A stretch of DNA of 64,000 nucleotides, taken from Streptomyces syringium. GTDB taxonomy: Bacteria; Actinomycetota; Actinomycetes; Streptomycetales; Streptomycetaceae. A program made the translations under genes and the position numbers. The notes under the pieces are model-generated. The model was not told the origin of the DNA. It worked only from the letters and a program-made list of their open reading frames with translations, and made no database searches. The stretch covers positions 2,852,001 to 2,916,000 of the forward strand of contig NZ_JAGIOH010000001.1 in assembly GCF_017876625.1 (NCBI RefSeq), written 5' to 3'. Each line of letters begins with the position of its first letter. Within the stretch, counting starts at the first letter, position 1. Below, piece by piece: positions 1 to 8,324 of this stretch.

Positions 1-972
1 CGGCACGACGGGAGCAGCAGCGGAAGGGCAGGCGGGAGCCATTTCGACGCGGGGCGGCGGGACCGCGTCGAAGACGGACCGCAGTGAAGAGACCGCCAGT
101 CGTTTCAGGGAAGCCGGGCGCGGGTGGGGACGCCGCCGCAAAGTAGCGGGCAGGTCGTCGGTCACGGTCCGCAAATGCAACCGGTACAGGGACTGCATGG
201 TTTCGATAGCGGCTCTGCCATAAGGGGGCAGCACCGCCGCCACGGTGTCCGCGCCGGACAGGAGAGCATCGGCGCGGTCGGCTTCCCAGCGCAGCGCCTG
301 CAGCACCGCGGGGGTCGGCCTGCGGTTGAGGAGATCCGTGCGGTCCGCGGCGCAGTTCTCCAGCGTCTCCGTCGAAATTCCCAGCCAGCCGCGCGCCACG
401 TCTTCGGAGATGTCACGCAGGTTGTCCACCCTGTCCAGGCCCTCGCCGAACGACAGCACCGCGTGGTCGAAGGCGGGATCGTCGGAGGGTCCGCCCAACA
501 GCGGACAGCCCAGCAGGACGGGAGCGCCCACGGCACTGCGGGCGAACTCCGACAGTTCCGCCTCGGTCGCGAACTCGGTCCTCCCGATGTCGCCCCGGGT
601 CGTCGCGACGAACTTCTCCAGGGCCGGCACGGGCAGTGCGAAGGTGGCGATGCTGTGCACGATCGCGGCCCGCACGGGGTGCGCCGAATATCCCGAGCGT
701 ACTTCCGTCAGAAGTTCATGGGTCTCTTCTGAGAAGCGCGCGACACTGCCCTTGCGGTGGTCCGCCAGGTCGTCCACCCAGCGCACCACGGCTCCCACCG
801 CGGCCATGGCGGGCCGGTATTGCGGCGGCAGGAACGCCCCGGCCATGGCCATGGTCCAGTCCGTCTTCAACGCCAGCTTGAAGCAGGCCCGGTACGATTT
901 CCGCAATCCGGCGTCATTGATACCTGCCAGATCGAGGCACTCGTCGAACTTGCCCAGTTCCCAACGCGCCAA
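1..972 (-). CDS. Squalene/phytoene synthase-like prenyl synthase (3' end cut by window edge)
   Basis: The frame is open from a TTG at 972 to base 1 (324 codons) with no stop, so the C-terminus lies outside the window. An in-frame TAG sits just upstream of the TTG and the sequence GAAAGG precedes it, so TTG is the best start; the next in-frame ATGs would delete the family N-terminus. Residues 63-71 read VRWVDDLAD and residues 180-195 contain DNLRDISEDVARG. These match the two Asp-rich substrate-binding motifs of head-to-head trans-prenyltransferases (squalene/phytoene synthases), which join two prenyl diphosphates. It lies 30 nt behind the DUF6114 gene on the same strand. The family call is good; the product is unknown. 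Confidence 0.75.
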   Translation of the reverse strand, partial: MARWELGKFDECLDLAGINDAGLRKSYRACFKLALKTDWTMAMAGAFLPPQYRPAMAAVGAVVRWVDDLADHRKGSVARFSEETHELLTEVRSGYSAHPVRAAIVHSIATFALPVPALEKFVATTRGDIGRTEFATEAELSEFARSAVGAPVLLGCPLLGGPSDDPAFDHAVLSFGEGLDRVDNLRDISEDVARGWLGISTETLENCAADRTDLLNRRPTPAVLQALRWEADRADALLSGADTVAAVLPPYGRAAIETMQSLYRLHLRTVTDDLPATLRRRPHPRPASLKRLAVSSLRSVFDAVPPPRVEMAPACPSAAAPVVP

Positions 973-1002
973 GGCGTGTGACCTTTCTTGGGAGGAGTTT
1001 TC

Positions 1003-1389
1003 CTACGATGCCTTGCCGTTACGTGGCTCGGGCGTCCAGGCCACGGTGATCGCCCCACCGGATGCCAGCAGCAGGAATCCGAGGAACAAGCCGCCCATGT
1101 TGGCTGCGACAAGGCTGACCAGGGACAGCACGAGTGCGAGGACTCCCGGGAAAGCGCGCCGGTCGGGAGCTTGCCAGGTGGCGAGCCCGGAGACGAGACA
1201 CAGACTGCCCAGTAGCCACGCGGAGGCGCCGGCGGTGCCCGAGAACGGCAGCATGCCCAGGCCGTCCCAGGTGGTCAGCACGATTTCGACGCCGCCCAGA
1301 CACATCAACAAGCCGCCCCAGAACGGGCGTGTGCGGTACCAGGGCAGCCAGCGGGAGCGTGCGATCGGCCACAGATCGTTCATCGTCAT
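1003..1389 (-). CDS. DUF6114-type small membrane protein
   Basis: A 128-residue protein with about four hydrophobic segments after a basic N-terminus (RSRWLPWYRTRPFWGG). It resembles the actinobacterial DUF6114 family, which is typically encoded directly after a DUF6230 gene; the biochemical role is not known. The start ATG overlaps the stop of the upstream DUF6230 gene by four bases (ATGA), which implies translational coupling. The prenyl-synthase-like gene follows 30 nt downstream, suggesting a three-gene operon. Confidence 0.7.
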   Translation of the reverse strand: MTMNDLWPIARSRWLPWYRTRPFWGGLLMCLGGVEIVLTTWDGLGMLPFSGTAGASAWLLGSLCLVSGLATWQAPDRRAFPGVLALVLSLVSLVAANMGGLFLGFLLLASGGAITVAWTPEPRNGKAS

Positions 1390-2027
1390 TTCCCGGAATC
1401 CCGAGGGCTGGAGGGGCAGCCTTGGCGGCCGTGGACGAAGTCCGCGTGGAAACCCTTCGCGGCGAGGCTCGCGGCGGCGAACGCTCGCGGTTCGACGCGG
1501 ACCTTGAATGCGTGAAAGGAGCCCGCGGTAAGCCGGAAGGGCGTTGCCGGGTCCCGCTCTGTTTCCAGTCCGGCCGGGGAAAGGGAAACGCGCGACGTAC
1601 TGAGAGAGGACGTCTCGATGGTGAACTTCGAGGCGGACAGCGAGTCGGCATACAGGCGGGCGGTGGTGGCTCCGATAACCGGCAGCTCCACCACGGAGGT
1701 CACACAGACATCATCGGCTCGAAAATCCTGGAAGAGCGACATGAGTGCCGCATCGGAATGCTTTCCCGACGATAGCCCCGGAGTGATCGACAACCCGGAC
1801 ACACTGATCTTCTCCGCACTGATGACCATGGGCACGCGTCCCGCGAAGGCGAACTGGAGCGCGCTGGCACTGTCGGTGGCCAGAAGGGCATAGGCCGCCC
1901 CGAGAACGACGGCCATGACCACCGCGCAGCGCCGGCGTCGGACATGCCCAGACGGCGCCGACGGGATTTCCTTCGGTGCGCTTGGCGCGTCGCGACGCAA
2001 GGGCAACTCCCCCATTTCTGTGGCCAC
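1386..2027 (-). CDS. DUF6230-type membrane-anchored protein
   Basis: 213 residues: a basic N-terminus, one membrane segment (about residues 35-55, VVMAVVLGAAYALLA), then a predicted extracytoplasmic beta-rich domain beginning LQFAFAGRVPMVISAEKI. This matches the Streptomyces DUF6230 family as I remember it, whose partner is DUF6114. The GTG at 2027 gives the longest product; an in-frame ATG at 2015 is an alternative. It is first in the apparent operon with DUF6114 and the prenyl synthase. The function is unknown. Confidence 0.65.
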   Translation of the reverse strand: MATEMGELPLRRDAPSAPKEIPSAPSGHVRRRRCAVVMAVVLGAAYALLATDSASALQFAFAGRVPMVISAEKISVSGLSITPGLSSGKHSDAALMSLFQDFRADDVCVTSVVELPVIGATTARLYADSLSASKFTIETSSLSTSRVSLSPAGLETERDPATPFRLTAGSFHAFKVRVEPRAFAAASLAAKGFHADFVHGRQGCPSSPRDSGK

Positions 2028-2283
2028 TCACCGGTTGCGCGGAGCCAGGAAGAAGAAAACCGGAATGAATTCGTTTACCGCAGAGCACTGAATTGCGGTC
2101 CATCTCTACACGCTGCGTCTATGGCACCCCGAAATGCACGGCGCACAGACATCGTTTACACCCGAAGGGGTGAGCATTCCTACGGCCGACCGGGCCCCTT
2201 GGGAGGCGGCGTGGCCTGCGCCGATGCCACCACCGAGGCGGGCCGAAAGAAGGCACAACCGCACCACGACCTAGGGTCGACCT

Positions 2284-2481
2284 GTGTTGAAACGTCCCGC
2301 CTTGCTCTGGCTGCTGGCCCCCTACGCGCTCTTCCTCGGCGTACTCCCTCTCGTCGACCGCGTCCATCCCACCGTGGCCGGCCTCCCCTTCCTCTTCTTC
2401 TGGCTCCTGCTGGCGACCCTGCTCACACCGGCCGCCGTCTTCCTCGCCTGGCGCGGGGACCGGAAGCGGGGCCGGGTGTGA
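2284..2481 (+). CDS. DUF3311 small membrane protein
   Basis: 65 residues with two hydrophobic helices separated by a short DRVHPTVAGLP loop, the usual layout of DUF3311 proteins encoded just ahead of sodium:solute symporters. The GTG start follows AGGGTCGACCT. Its TGA overlaps the GTG of the symporter (GTGA), so the two genes are translationally coupled. It is probably an accessory subunit of the symporter; this is inferred from position only. Confidence 0.75.
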   Translation: MLKRPALLWLLAPYALFLGVLPLVDRVHPTVAGLPFLFFWLLLATLLTPAAVFLAWRGDRKRGRV

Positions 2482-3986
2482 ACGCCACCGTCGCGACGTC
2501 GGTCTTCGGCGTCTTCATGGTCCTCACCGTCGCCCTCGGCCTCTTCGCCGTCCGGGGCCGGGGCTCGGGAGGCGGACTCACCGAGTGGTCGGTGGGCGGC
2601 CGCAGCATGGGCACGGTCTTCATCTGGGTGCTGATGGCCGGCGAGGGCTACACGAGCTTCAGCTACCTCGGCGCGGCGGGCTGGGGCTACAACCACGGCG
2701 CGCCGGTCCTCTACGTCATCGCGTACATGTCCTGCGGCTACGCGATCGGCTACGTCGTCGGGCCGATGCTCTGGTCCTACGCCCGCGAGCACGGCCTCGT
2801 CTCCATCACTGACATGGTCGCCCACCGCTACGGGCGCCCCTGGCTCGGCACGGCCGTCGCCATCCTGGCGACGGTGTGCCTGCTGCCGTACATCCAGCTC
2901 CAGATCACCGGCATGGGCGTGGTCGTCTCGACCATCTCCTACGGCGCGATCAGCCTGAACTGGGCCTACTTCATCGCCTTCGCCGTCACCACGGGCTTCG
3001 TGGTGGTGAGCGGACTGCGCGGCAGCGCCTGGGTGTCGGTGCTCAAGGACGTGCTGGTCATCGGCACCCTGGGCTTCCTCGCGATCTACGTCCCGCTCCA
3101 CTACTTCGACGGCTACGGGCCCTTCCTGGACCGCCTGGTGGCGGAGAAGCCCGACTGGCTGACCTTCACCGGGCACGGCGGCAGCGGCCTGGGCGGAAGC
3201 TGGTTCGTCACGACGAGCTTCCTGAACTCCCTGACCGTGGTGATCTTCCCGACGACCGTGGCGGGCTACCTCGGCGCGCGCAGCGCCGACGGGCTGCGCC
3301 GCAACGCGATGCTGCTGCCGTTCTACAACGTGCTGCTGTTCGTGCCGATGCTGCTGGGCATGGCGGCGATCTTCGTGGTGCCGGGGCTGGCCGGCCCGGG
3401 GTCGAACCTGGCGCTGTTCAAGCTCGTGGTGGACTCCCTGCCCGCGTGGGCGGTCGGGGTGATCGGAGTCGCGGCGGCCCTGTCGTCGATCGTGCCGATG
3501 GCGGTGTTCATGCTGGTCATCGGGACCATGTGGGGCAAGAGCGTGCTGGGCGTCATGCCCGGCCTGGCGGGCCGCCCGGACCGGCAGAAGACGGGCGCCC
3601 AAGTGGTGGTCGTGGCGGCGGGCGGACTGGCCCTGCTGCTCACCTATACCGAGCCCAATACGCTCGTGCGGCTGTCGCTCATCTCCTACGAAGGCATGGC
3701 ACAGCTCGTGCCCATGATTCTGCTGGGCCTGGTGTGGCGGAAGCTGACGCTCTGGGGTGCGGTGAGCGGTCTCGTGGCGGGCGGCACCCTGGTGTGCGCG
3801 CTGGTCTTCACCGAGAACGACCCGCTGTGGGGCGTGAACGCGGGGGCGGTCGCCCTCGGACTGAACCTGGTGGTCGCGCTGGCGGTCTCCTGGCTGGGGC
3901 CGAGGACCGTGGACGAACGACCGGATTCCGAGGTGCTGGCGACGGATCCGGGCCCGGACGTGCCGGTTGTCAGTGGCACGGTCTAG
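2478..3986 (+). CDS. Sodium:solute symporter family permease
   Basis: 502 residues with about 13 hydrophobic segments. The opening region (LTEWSVGGRSMGTVFIWVLM, then EGYTSFSYLG) is typical of the sodium:solute symporter family, and the DUF3311 partner favours the monocarboxylate/acetate branch (MctP-like). The frame is open far upstream, but the GTG at 2478, coupled to the DUF3311 stop, is where family homology begins. It would import a small carboxylate with sodium across the cytoplasmic membrane. The substrate cannot be read from sequence. Confidence 0.85.
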   Translation: MNATVATSVFGVFMVLTVALGLFAVRGRGSGGGLTEWSVGGRSMGTVFIWVLMAGEGYTSFSYLGAAGWGYNHGAPVLYVIAYMSCGYAIGYVVGPMLWSYAREHGLVSITDMVAHRYGRPWLGTAVAILATVCLLPYIQLQITGMGVVVSTISYGAISLNWAYFIAFAVTTGFVVVSGLRGSAWVSVLKDVLVIGTLGFLAIYVPLHYFDGYGPFLDRLVAEKPDWLTFTGHGGSGLGGSWFVTTSFLNSLTVVIFPTTVAGYLGARSADGLRRNAMLLPFYNVLLFVPMLLGMAAIFVVPGLAGPGSNLALFKLVVDSLPAWAVGVIGVAAALSSIVPMAVFMLVIGTMWGKSVLGVMPGLAGRPDRQKTGAQVVVVAAGGLALLLTYTEPNTLVRLSLISYEGMAQLVPMILLGLVWRKLTLWGAVSGLVAGGTLVCALVFTENDPLWGVNAGAVALGLNLVVALAVSWLGPRTVDERPDSEVLATDPGPDVPVVSGTV

Positions 3987-4050
3987 CATCGGAACGAACG
4001 ACTGATCGAACGGTCGCGAACGAACGGCCTTCGGGGAGGGGGAGCACAGC

Positions 4051-4362
4051 ATGCGTCATGTCCTGCGCGGCACCCTGCGTACGCACGTGAGCGTGCTCCT
4101 CTTCCTGCTGGCCGAACTGCTCCTCGTACAGAGCGGCTTGGTGGGCGTCGTGGCACTGGCCGCGACGACGGCCGTCGCGGCCGCGTTGCTGGCCTGCGCC
4201 GTTCTCGCCGCCCGCGTCACGGGTCCGCTCACGCCGACCCGCATACGCACCGCGATACGGGACCGGGAGTTGCGTACGGCGTTCCTCGCCCAACGCGATC
4301 CCGATGCCCAGGGCCGTCCCCGGCCCCGAGCGCCCGGCCGTCTCCTCCCGACGGCCGCGTAG
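4051..4362 (+). CDS. Small membrane protein (DUF6412-like)
   Basis: 103 residues: two hydrophobic segments (about residues 12-55, LFLLAELLLVQSGLVGVVAL then TTAVAAALLACAVLAA) and a basic Arg/Pro-rich tail containing RIRTAIRDRELRTAF. GGGGAGGGGGAGC precedes the ATG. It resembles the small proteins called DUF6412 that accompany short YidC paralogues in Streptomyces; that name is from memory. The insertase gene follows 123 nt downstream on the same strand. Confidence 0.6.
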   Translation: MRHVLRGTLRTHVSVLLFLLAELLLVQSGLVGVVALAATTAVAAALLACAVLAARVTGPLTPTRIRTAIRDRELRTAFLAQRDPDAQGRPRPRAPGRLLPTAA

Positions 4363-4377
4363 GCGCTCCGCTCCCGC

Positions 4378-4417
4378 CACTGCACTGCACTGCACTGCAT
4401 TTTGAGCTGAGCTGAGC
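4378..4417. repeat. Two adjacent pentanucleotide microsatellites
   Basis: CACTG occurs four times in tandem (4378-4397), then after a short TTTT-containing spacer GAGCT occurs nearly three times (4404-4417). The tract lies between the small membrane gene and the YidC-like gene. Simple repeats of this purity are unusual in Streptomyces DNA. Confidence 0.85.
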
Positions 4418-4485
4418 CCGCGCGGCTCGTCACGCCGAAACCCCTTCCGTTTCCGGCACGACGAGACCCCGTGGAGGGCTCATCC

Positions 4486-5226
4486 ATGTCCGTTTTCGCA
4501 TTCCTCGGCACCCTGCTGTCCCACCTCGCCGACGTCATCGACCCGCTCTTCGGCACCTCGGCGACGGCCGCCGCGATCGTCCTGTTCACCTTGGGCGTCC
4601 GGCTCGCCCTGCACCCCCTGGCCAGGTCGGCGGCGCGCGGCGAGGGGGCCCGCGCCGCGCTCGCGCCCGAGCTCGAGAAGCTGCGCCGCAAGCACAAGAA
4701 CCACCCGGAGAGGCTGCACAAGGCGGCGAGCGAGATGTACGCCAAGGCCGGCTCGTCGCCGATGGCGGGCTGCCTGCCGTCCATGGTGCAGCTGCCCGTG
4801 TTCTATGTGATGTACCACCTCTTCGCCACCGGCTCCGGCGGCGACGGCCTGCTCGACCACACCCTGCTGGGCGCCCCGCTCGGCAGCCGGTGGGCCGACG
4901 CGCTCGGCCACGGCGGGGCGTTCGGCCCGCAGGGCCTCGTCTACCTGGGCCTGTTCGCCCTGATCGCGGCCGTGGCGACGTGGACGTACACCCGCAGCCG
5001 CAAGGCGGCCGCCACGATGCCGGTCCCGGGGGCCGACCAGGTACCGGGCATGGCGAGCCTGACCAAGATCCTTCCGCTGCTCACCTTCGGCACGCTCGTC
5101 ACCGCCGCGATCGTGCCCCTGGCGGCCGGCCTCTATCTGGCGGCCACCACGGCCTGGACTGCGGCCGAACGGGCGTACCTGACGCCCCTTCGGACGGCGA
5201 AGCCGACGGCCAAGGCCCGCGTGTGA
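4486..5226 (+). CDS. Short YidC/Oxa1-type membrane protein insertase
   Basis: 246 residues with about five membrane segments and no large N-terminal periplasmic domain, as in Gram-positive YidC paralogues. The conserved block SPMAGCLPSMVQLPVFYVMY is present, preceded by a cytoplasmic charged hairpin (PELEKLRRKHKNHPERLHKAASEMYAKAG) that is typical of the family. The ATG at 4486 has GGAGGG seven bases ahead; an upstream in-frame GTG at 4471 lacks a site. It is probably a secondary paralogue, since the housekeeping yidC normally sits near rnpA. Confidence 0.85.
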   Translation: MSVFAFLGTLLSHLADVIDPLFGTSATAAAIVLFTLGVRLALHPLARSAARGEGARAALAPELEKLRRKHKNHPERLHKAASEMYAKAGSSPMAGCLPSMVQLPVFYVMYHLFATGSGGDGLLDHTLLGAPLGSRWADALGHGGAFGPQGLVYLGLFALIAAVATWTYTRSRKAAATMPVPGADQVPGMASLTKILPLLTFGTLVTAAIVPLAAGLYLAATTAWTAAERAYLTPLRTAKPTAKARV

Positions 5227-5377
5227 GCCGCCATGTGACGGTCCAACTGCCGGACGCGGACTTGCGGAGGGAGCCGCCGTTCTTGCACGATCGGCCAGTT
5301 CACCTGATGGCCGTCCCCCATCGGCCGGTCCGGACAAGGCCGTCCGGGCCGTCCCTTCGACCGTGGGAGTCGTACGG

Positions 5378-6235
5378 ATGAAGCTGTTGCGTGTGGGACC
5401 GGCGGGTGCGGAACGCCCGGCGCTGCTGGACGAGGAAGGCACGCTGCGCGACCTGTCGGCCCTGGTGCCCGACGTGGACGCCGGGCTGTTCGCGGACGAG
5501 TCGGCGCTCAAGCACGTCCGGGCCGCCGTCGGCGCCCGCGTCCTGCCCGCGCTCGACCCGTCCGGCCTGCGGATCGGCCCGCCCGTCGGCCGCATCGGCA
5601 AGATCGTCTGCGTGGGCCTGAACTATCACGCCCACGCCGCCGAGCTCAGGGTGAAGGTCCCCGCCGAGCCGGTGCTCTTCCTCAAGGCCCCGGACACGGT
5701 CGTCGGCCCGGAGGACACGGTGCTCGTGCCGCGCGGCAGCGAGAAGACCGACTGGGAGGTCGAGCTGGCCGTCGTCATCGGCCGGACGGCCCGCTACCTG
5801 GAGACCGACCAGCAGGCGCTCGCCTCGATAGCCGGGTACGCGGTGGCGAACGACGTCTCGGAGCGGGCGTTCCAGATGGAGCGCGGCGGCCAGTGGGACA
5901 AGGGCAAGAACTGCGAGACGTTCAATCCGCTGGGCCCGTGGCTCGTCACCGCCGACGAGGTCCCCGACCCGCAGGACCTGCGGCTGCGCCTGTGGGTGAA
6001 CGGGCAGCTGCGGCAGGACGGCAGCACGGCCGACCAGATCTTCCCGGTCGCCCAGATCGTGCGGTACGTCAGCCAGTACATGACCCTGTACCCCGGCGAC
6101 GTCGTCAACACCGGCACCCCGGCGGGCGTGGCCATGGGCCAACCGGAACCCAAGCCGTATCTGCGGGCCGGGGACGTGGTGGAGCTGGAGATCGACGGCC
6201 TGGGGCGGCAGCGGCAGGTACTCAAGGAGGCGTAG
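5378..6235 (+). CDS. Fumarylacetoacetate hydrolase-family protein
   Basis: 285 residues. The C-terminal two thirds form the FAH catalytic domain: GLNYHAHAAE, then KTDWEVELAVVIG with metal-binding acidic residues, ANDVSERAFQ, and NTGTPAGVAMG near the end. Such enzymes use a divalent metal to cleave or decarboxylate beta-diketo acids in aromatic catabolism. The ATG at 5378 follows GGGAG. It is not next to other catabolic genes; hpd, the tyrosine-pathway gene in this window, is 50 kb away. Confidence 0.85.
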   Translation: MKLLRVGPAGAERPALLDEEGTLRDLSALVPDVDAGLFADESALKHVRAAVGARVLPALDPSGLRIGPPVGRIGKIVCVGLNYHAHAAELRVKVPAEPVLFLKAPDTVVGPEDTVLVPRGSEKTDWEVELAVVIGRTARYLETDQQALASIAGYAVANDVSERAFQMERGGQWDKGKNCETFNPLGPWLVTADEVPDPQDLRLRLWVNGQLRQDGSTADQIFPVAQIVRYVSQYMTLYPGDVVNTGTPAGVAMGQPEPKPYLRAGDVVELEIDGLGRQRQVLKEA

Positions 6236-6310
6236 CGGCGGGCGTACGTACGGGGGACCCGGCGCGTGTGTTGCCGGGTTCCGCACCCTTGTCCATGCAT
6301 ATTTTCGTAC

Positions 6311-6724
6311 ATGCGCAAGGAAGAGGGCGGAAGGTCCCGTACGGCCGGCCTGGCGGTCCTGGCGACCGCGCTCGGCGGCGTGCTGCTCGTGTGCGCTCTG
6401 GCCGCGCTGAGCGCGTCTGCCGCGACGCGGCCGAGCCCGTTGACCCCGACGGCGGGCGGCTCGCCGGGCAGCCCGTCAGCGACGGCGACACCCGCCGCCC
6501 CCACGGCGGGGGCCCGGCCCCTGCCCCCTCTGCCCCGCCCGATGCCACCCCCGACGGTGCGTCCGAATGTAGGCCCGCATGCGGGGCCGGTGGCGGGCGA
6601 CGGCCACGAGCTGGCCCACAGCGGGCCGCCGATGAGCGCGTCGATGGCGTTCGGCGGGGGGCTGGTCATGCTGGGGGCGGGGCTGGCACTGGTTGTTCTC
6701 TACCGTTCCCGCTACGAGCGGTAG
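6311..6724 (+). CDS. Hypothetical membrane protein with Pro-rich extracytoplasmic loop
   Basis: 137 residues: a short basic N-terminus (MRKEEGGRSRT), a hydrophobic segment (about 13-38), a long Pro/Ala/Thr-rich stretch, and a second hydrophobic segment near the end (FGGGLVMLGAGLALVVLY) followed by RSRYER. The topology suggests a hairpin with the Pro-rich loop outside. The upstream sequence GGAAGAG overlaps the start. I recognise no family. Confidence 0.55.
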   Translation: MRKEEGGRSRTAGLAVLATALGGVLLVCALAALSASAATRPSPLTPTAGGSPGSPSATATPAAPTAGARPLPPLPRPMPPPTVRPNVGPHAGPVAGDGHELAHSGPPMSASMAFGGGLVMLGAGLALVVLYRSRYER

Positions 6725-6762
6725 GGCATGCTGCCGGCTCGTTGAGCGCGCGGTAGCTGCCG

Positions 6763-6984
6763 CTACCGGGGACGAAGCTCACCCGCTCTGACGGCTCGGG
6801 TGAACGAGCGGTAGGCGCGGGGGCCGCACCAGAGTATGGGGCCGTCTGGATTCTTCGAGTCGCGTATCGCTATGGGGGCGGCCCCGTCGCTCCCGGGTAT
6901 AGCGATCTCCACGCAGTTCTCGACGACGGAGCTGTAGCTGCTCTTCTTGAACATGAGCTTGCTCCGGCCGCCTGATCCCCTCAT
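6763..6984 (-). CDS. DUF397 protein (second of two)
   Basis: 73 residues containing FKKSSYSSVVENCVEIA, PIAIRDSKNPDGP and FTRAVRAGEL, the hallmark blocks of DUF397. The start ATG overlaps the stop of the preceding DUF397 gene (ATGA); a later Met (6954) begins the conserved part. DUF397 proteins partner DUF5753 regulators; in S. coelicolor the Scr1/Scr2 pair has been described as toxin-antitoxin-like, with the DUF397 protein as effector. It is third in the regulator-DUF397-DUF397 operon. Confidence 0.85.
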   Translation of the reverse strand: MRGSGGRSKLMFKKSSYSSVVENCVEIAIPGSDGAAPIAIRDSKNPDGPILWCGPRAYRSFTRAVRAGELRPR

Positions 6985-7202
6985 CCCGCAGCCCGGCTGC
7001 TGAACGCGTCGCGCCGGACGGCGCCGACGAAGGACGTCCACGCGGATGGCGTGAAGATGAAGGCGCCTCTGGTGCGGTCCTTGCTGTCGCCGATGGCTAT
7101 GAGGCCGTCGTCGGTCAGCTGCGCCTCGACACACCCGACCTGTTGGTTATCGCTGTAGGAGGACTTGCGCCACGCGTATGCGGGCAGATTGTGGCGTTTC
7201 AC
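6981..7202 (-). CDS. DUF397 protein (first of two)
   Basis: 73 residues from a GTG at 7202 that follows GTGAGG, seven bases after the stop of the DUF5753 regulator. It carries YAWRKSSYSDNQQVGCVEA, IAIGDSKDRTRGAFIF and FVGAVRRDAF, the DUF397 signature. Presumed to interact with the upstream regulator, with which it is co-transcribed. It differs enough from the following copy that both may have separate roles. Confidence 0.85.
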   Translation of the reverse strand: MKRHNLPAYAWRKSSYSDNQQVGCVEAQLTDDGLIAIGDSKDRTRGAFIFTPSAWTSFVGAVRRDAFSSRAAG

Positions 7203-7209
7203 GCGTACC

Positions 7210-8073
7210 TCACTCAGATTCAAGTTCACGTGCGATCGATGCAATCAGCTCGATGGACTGCTGCGCCGGGAGAGCCGCTGCCTGAAGTCGTCCCCACGCG
7301 CGCCCGTACTTTGTGACGGCCTCATCCTCCTCCAGGTACAGGGCGCCGTCGAGATATTCGACTTGAACCACCTCCAGGCCCATGGGATCCGGGTAGGAGA
7401 AGATGTCGAACGAGCCACCTGTACAGGTGAAGGTGGTCTGAGACAGGGGGGTGACCTGGATCGTCATCTCAGACGACTGGCTGAGACCGACCAACCGCCG
7501 CAGTTGCTCCGCCATCACCGCCGCCCCGCCGATCTGCTGACGAAGGACGCCTTCGGGCATGATGCACATGTAGCTCGGCGGCTCTTCCCGCCGCAGGACT
7601 TCCTGCCGTTCCATCCGCAGATCGAGATAGAACTCAAGCTCTTCCTCGGGTAGCGGATCCGAACCAGTCATTACTGCGGTTGCATAGGGCCTGGTTTGCA
7701 GGAGACCAGGAATCACTTGCGACTGGAAGGCACGGATCTTTGTCGCATCGGATTCCAGGGACAGTCCTTCCTTGAAGCTCGGTCGCAGGGTTTCGCCGTA
7801 CTGACGCCACCAGCTCCGCTTGTGCCCCTCGGACGCAAGGGCGACCAGACACTCTCGCGTTCTCTCGTCCTTGACCTTGTAGAGGCTCAGCAGGACATCC
7901 AGCTCAAGGCGAGTGACACGGTGGCGACCGGTCTCCTGCCGACTGATCTTCGACCTGTCACCGTGGATGGCGACCGCCGCCTCCTCCGGTGAGACCTTCG
8001 CCGCTTCCCGGAGCGCCCTCAGCTCTGCCCCGAGCCTGCGACGCCTGGCGGTGCGATGTGCCTGCTGTCCCAC
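7210..8073 (-). CDS. Helix-turn-helix regulator with DUF5753 domain (Scr1/WhiJ-like)
   Basis: 287 residues. The N-terminal XRE-type helix-turn-helix reads LGAELRALREAAKVSPEEAA followed by SKISRQETGRHRV; the C-terminal DUF5753 ligand-binding-like region includes QSQVIPGLLQTRPYA and EQLRRLVGLSQ. The GTG at 8073 has GGAGGAGC just ahead and gives the usual family length; the frame runs further upstream without homology. It heads an operon with two DUF397 genes and probably represses its own promoter (see the ATTGAAG half-sites upstream). Confidence 0.88.
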   Translation of the reverse strand: MGQQAHRTARRRRLGAELRALREAAKVSPEEAAVAIHGDRSKISRQETGRHRVTRLELDVLLSLYKVKDERTRECLVALASEGHKRSWWRQYGETLRPSFKEGLSLESDATKIRAFQSQVIPGLLQTRPYATAVMTGSDPLPEEELEFYLDLRMERQEVLRREEPPSYMCIMPEGVLRQQIGGAAVMAEQLRRLVGLSQSSEMTIQVTPLSQTTFTCTGGSFDIFSYPDPMGLEVVQVEYLDGALYLEEDEAVTKYGRAWGRLQAAALPAQQSIELIASIARELESE

Positions 8074-8135
8074 GCGTAGCTCCTCCGCTGATCTGTGCTC
8101 CCGACCCCGGCGGCCGGGACCCCGAATACTGGCCA

Positions 8136-8199
8136 ATTGAAGCCCCAAGTGCCAGTCCACAAAGTGTCGTTCTTCAATTTGTCGCTCCATCGATTGAAG
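8136..8199. promoter_or_regulatory. ATTGAAG half-site cluster, candidate operator
   Basis: ATTGAAG occurs at 8136-8142 and 8193-8199, with its inverse CTTCAAT at 8172-8178. The last two form an inverted repeat with centres 21 bp apart (two helical turns). The cluster lies directly upstream of the DUF5753 regulator in the spacer shared with the divergent 8325 gene, as expected for an autoregulatory operator. This is inference from symmetry and position. Confidence 0.4.
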
Positions 8200-8324
8200 T
8201 TTGTCGTGAGCGCCACGCGGATGCATTCTGGATACGCCGCGCCCACCGCTGAAATTGTTCGGCGCAAGTTGCGCCTGGGGTGGATGCGTTGGCGTGCATT
8301 CGAGCCTTGGAAGGGTGTAGCTGA

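Noticed and set aside
1944..2477. Long N-terminal extension of the symporter frame
   Set aside because: It overlaps the DUF3311 gene and lacks homology; the coupled GTG at 2478 fits family length.
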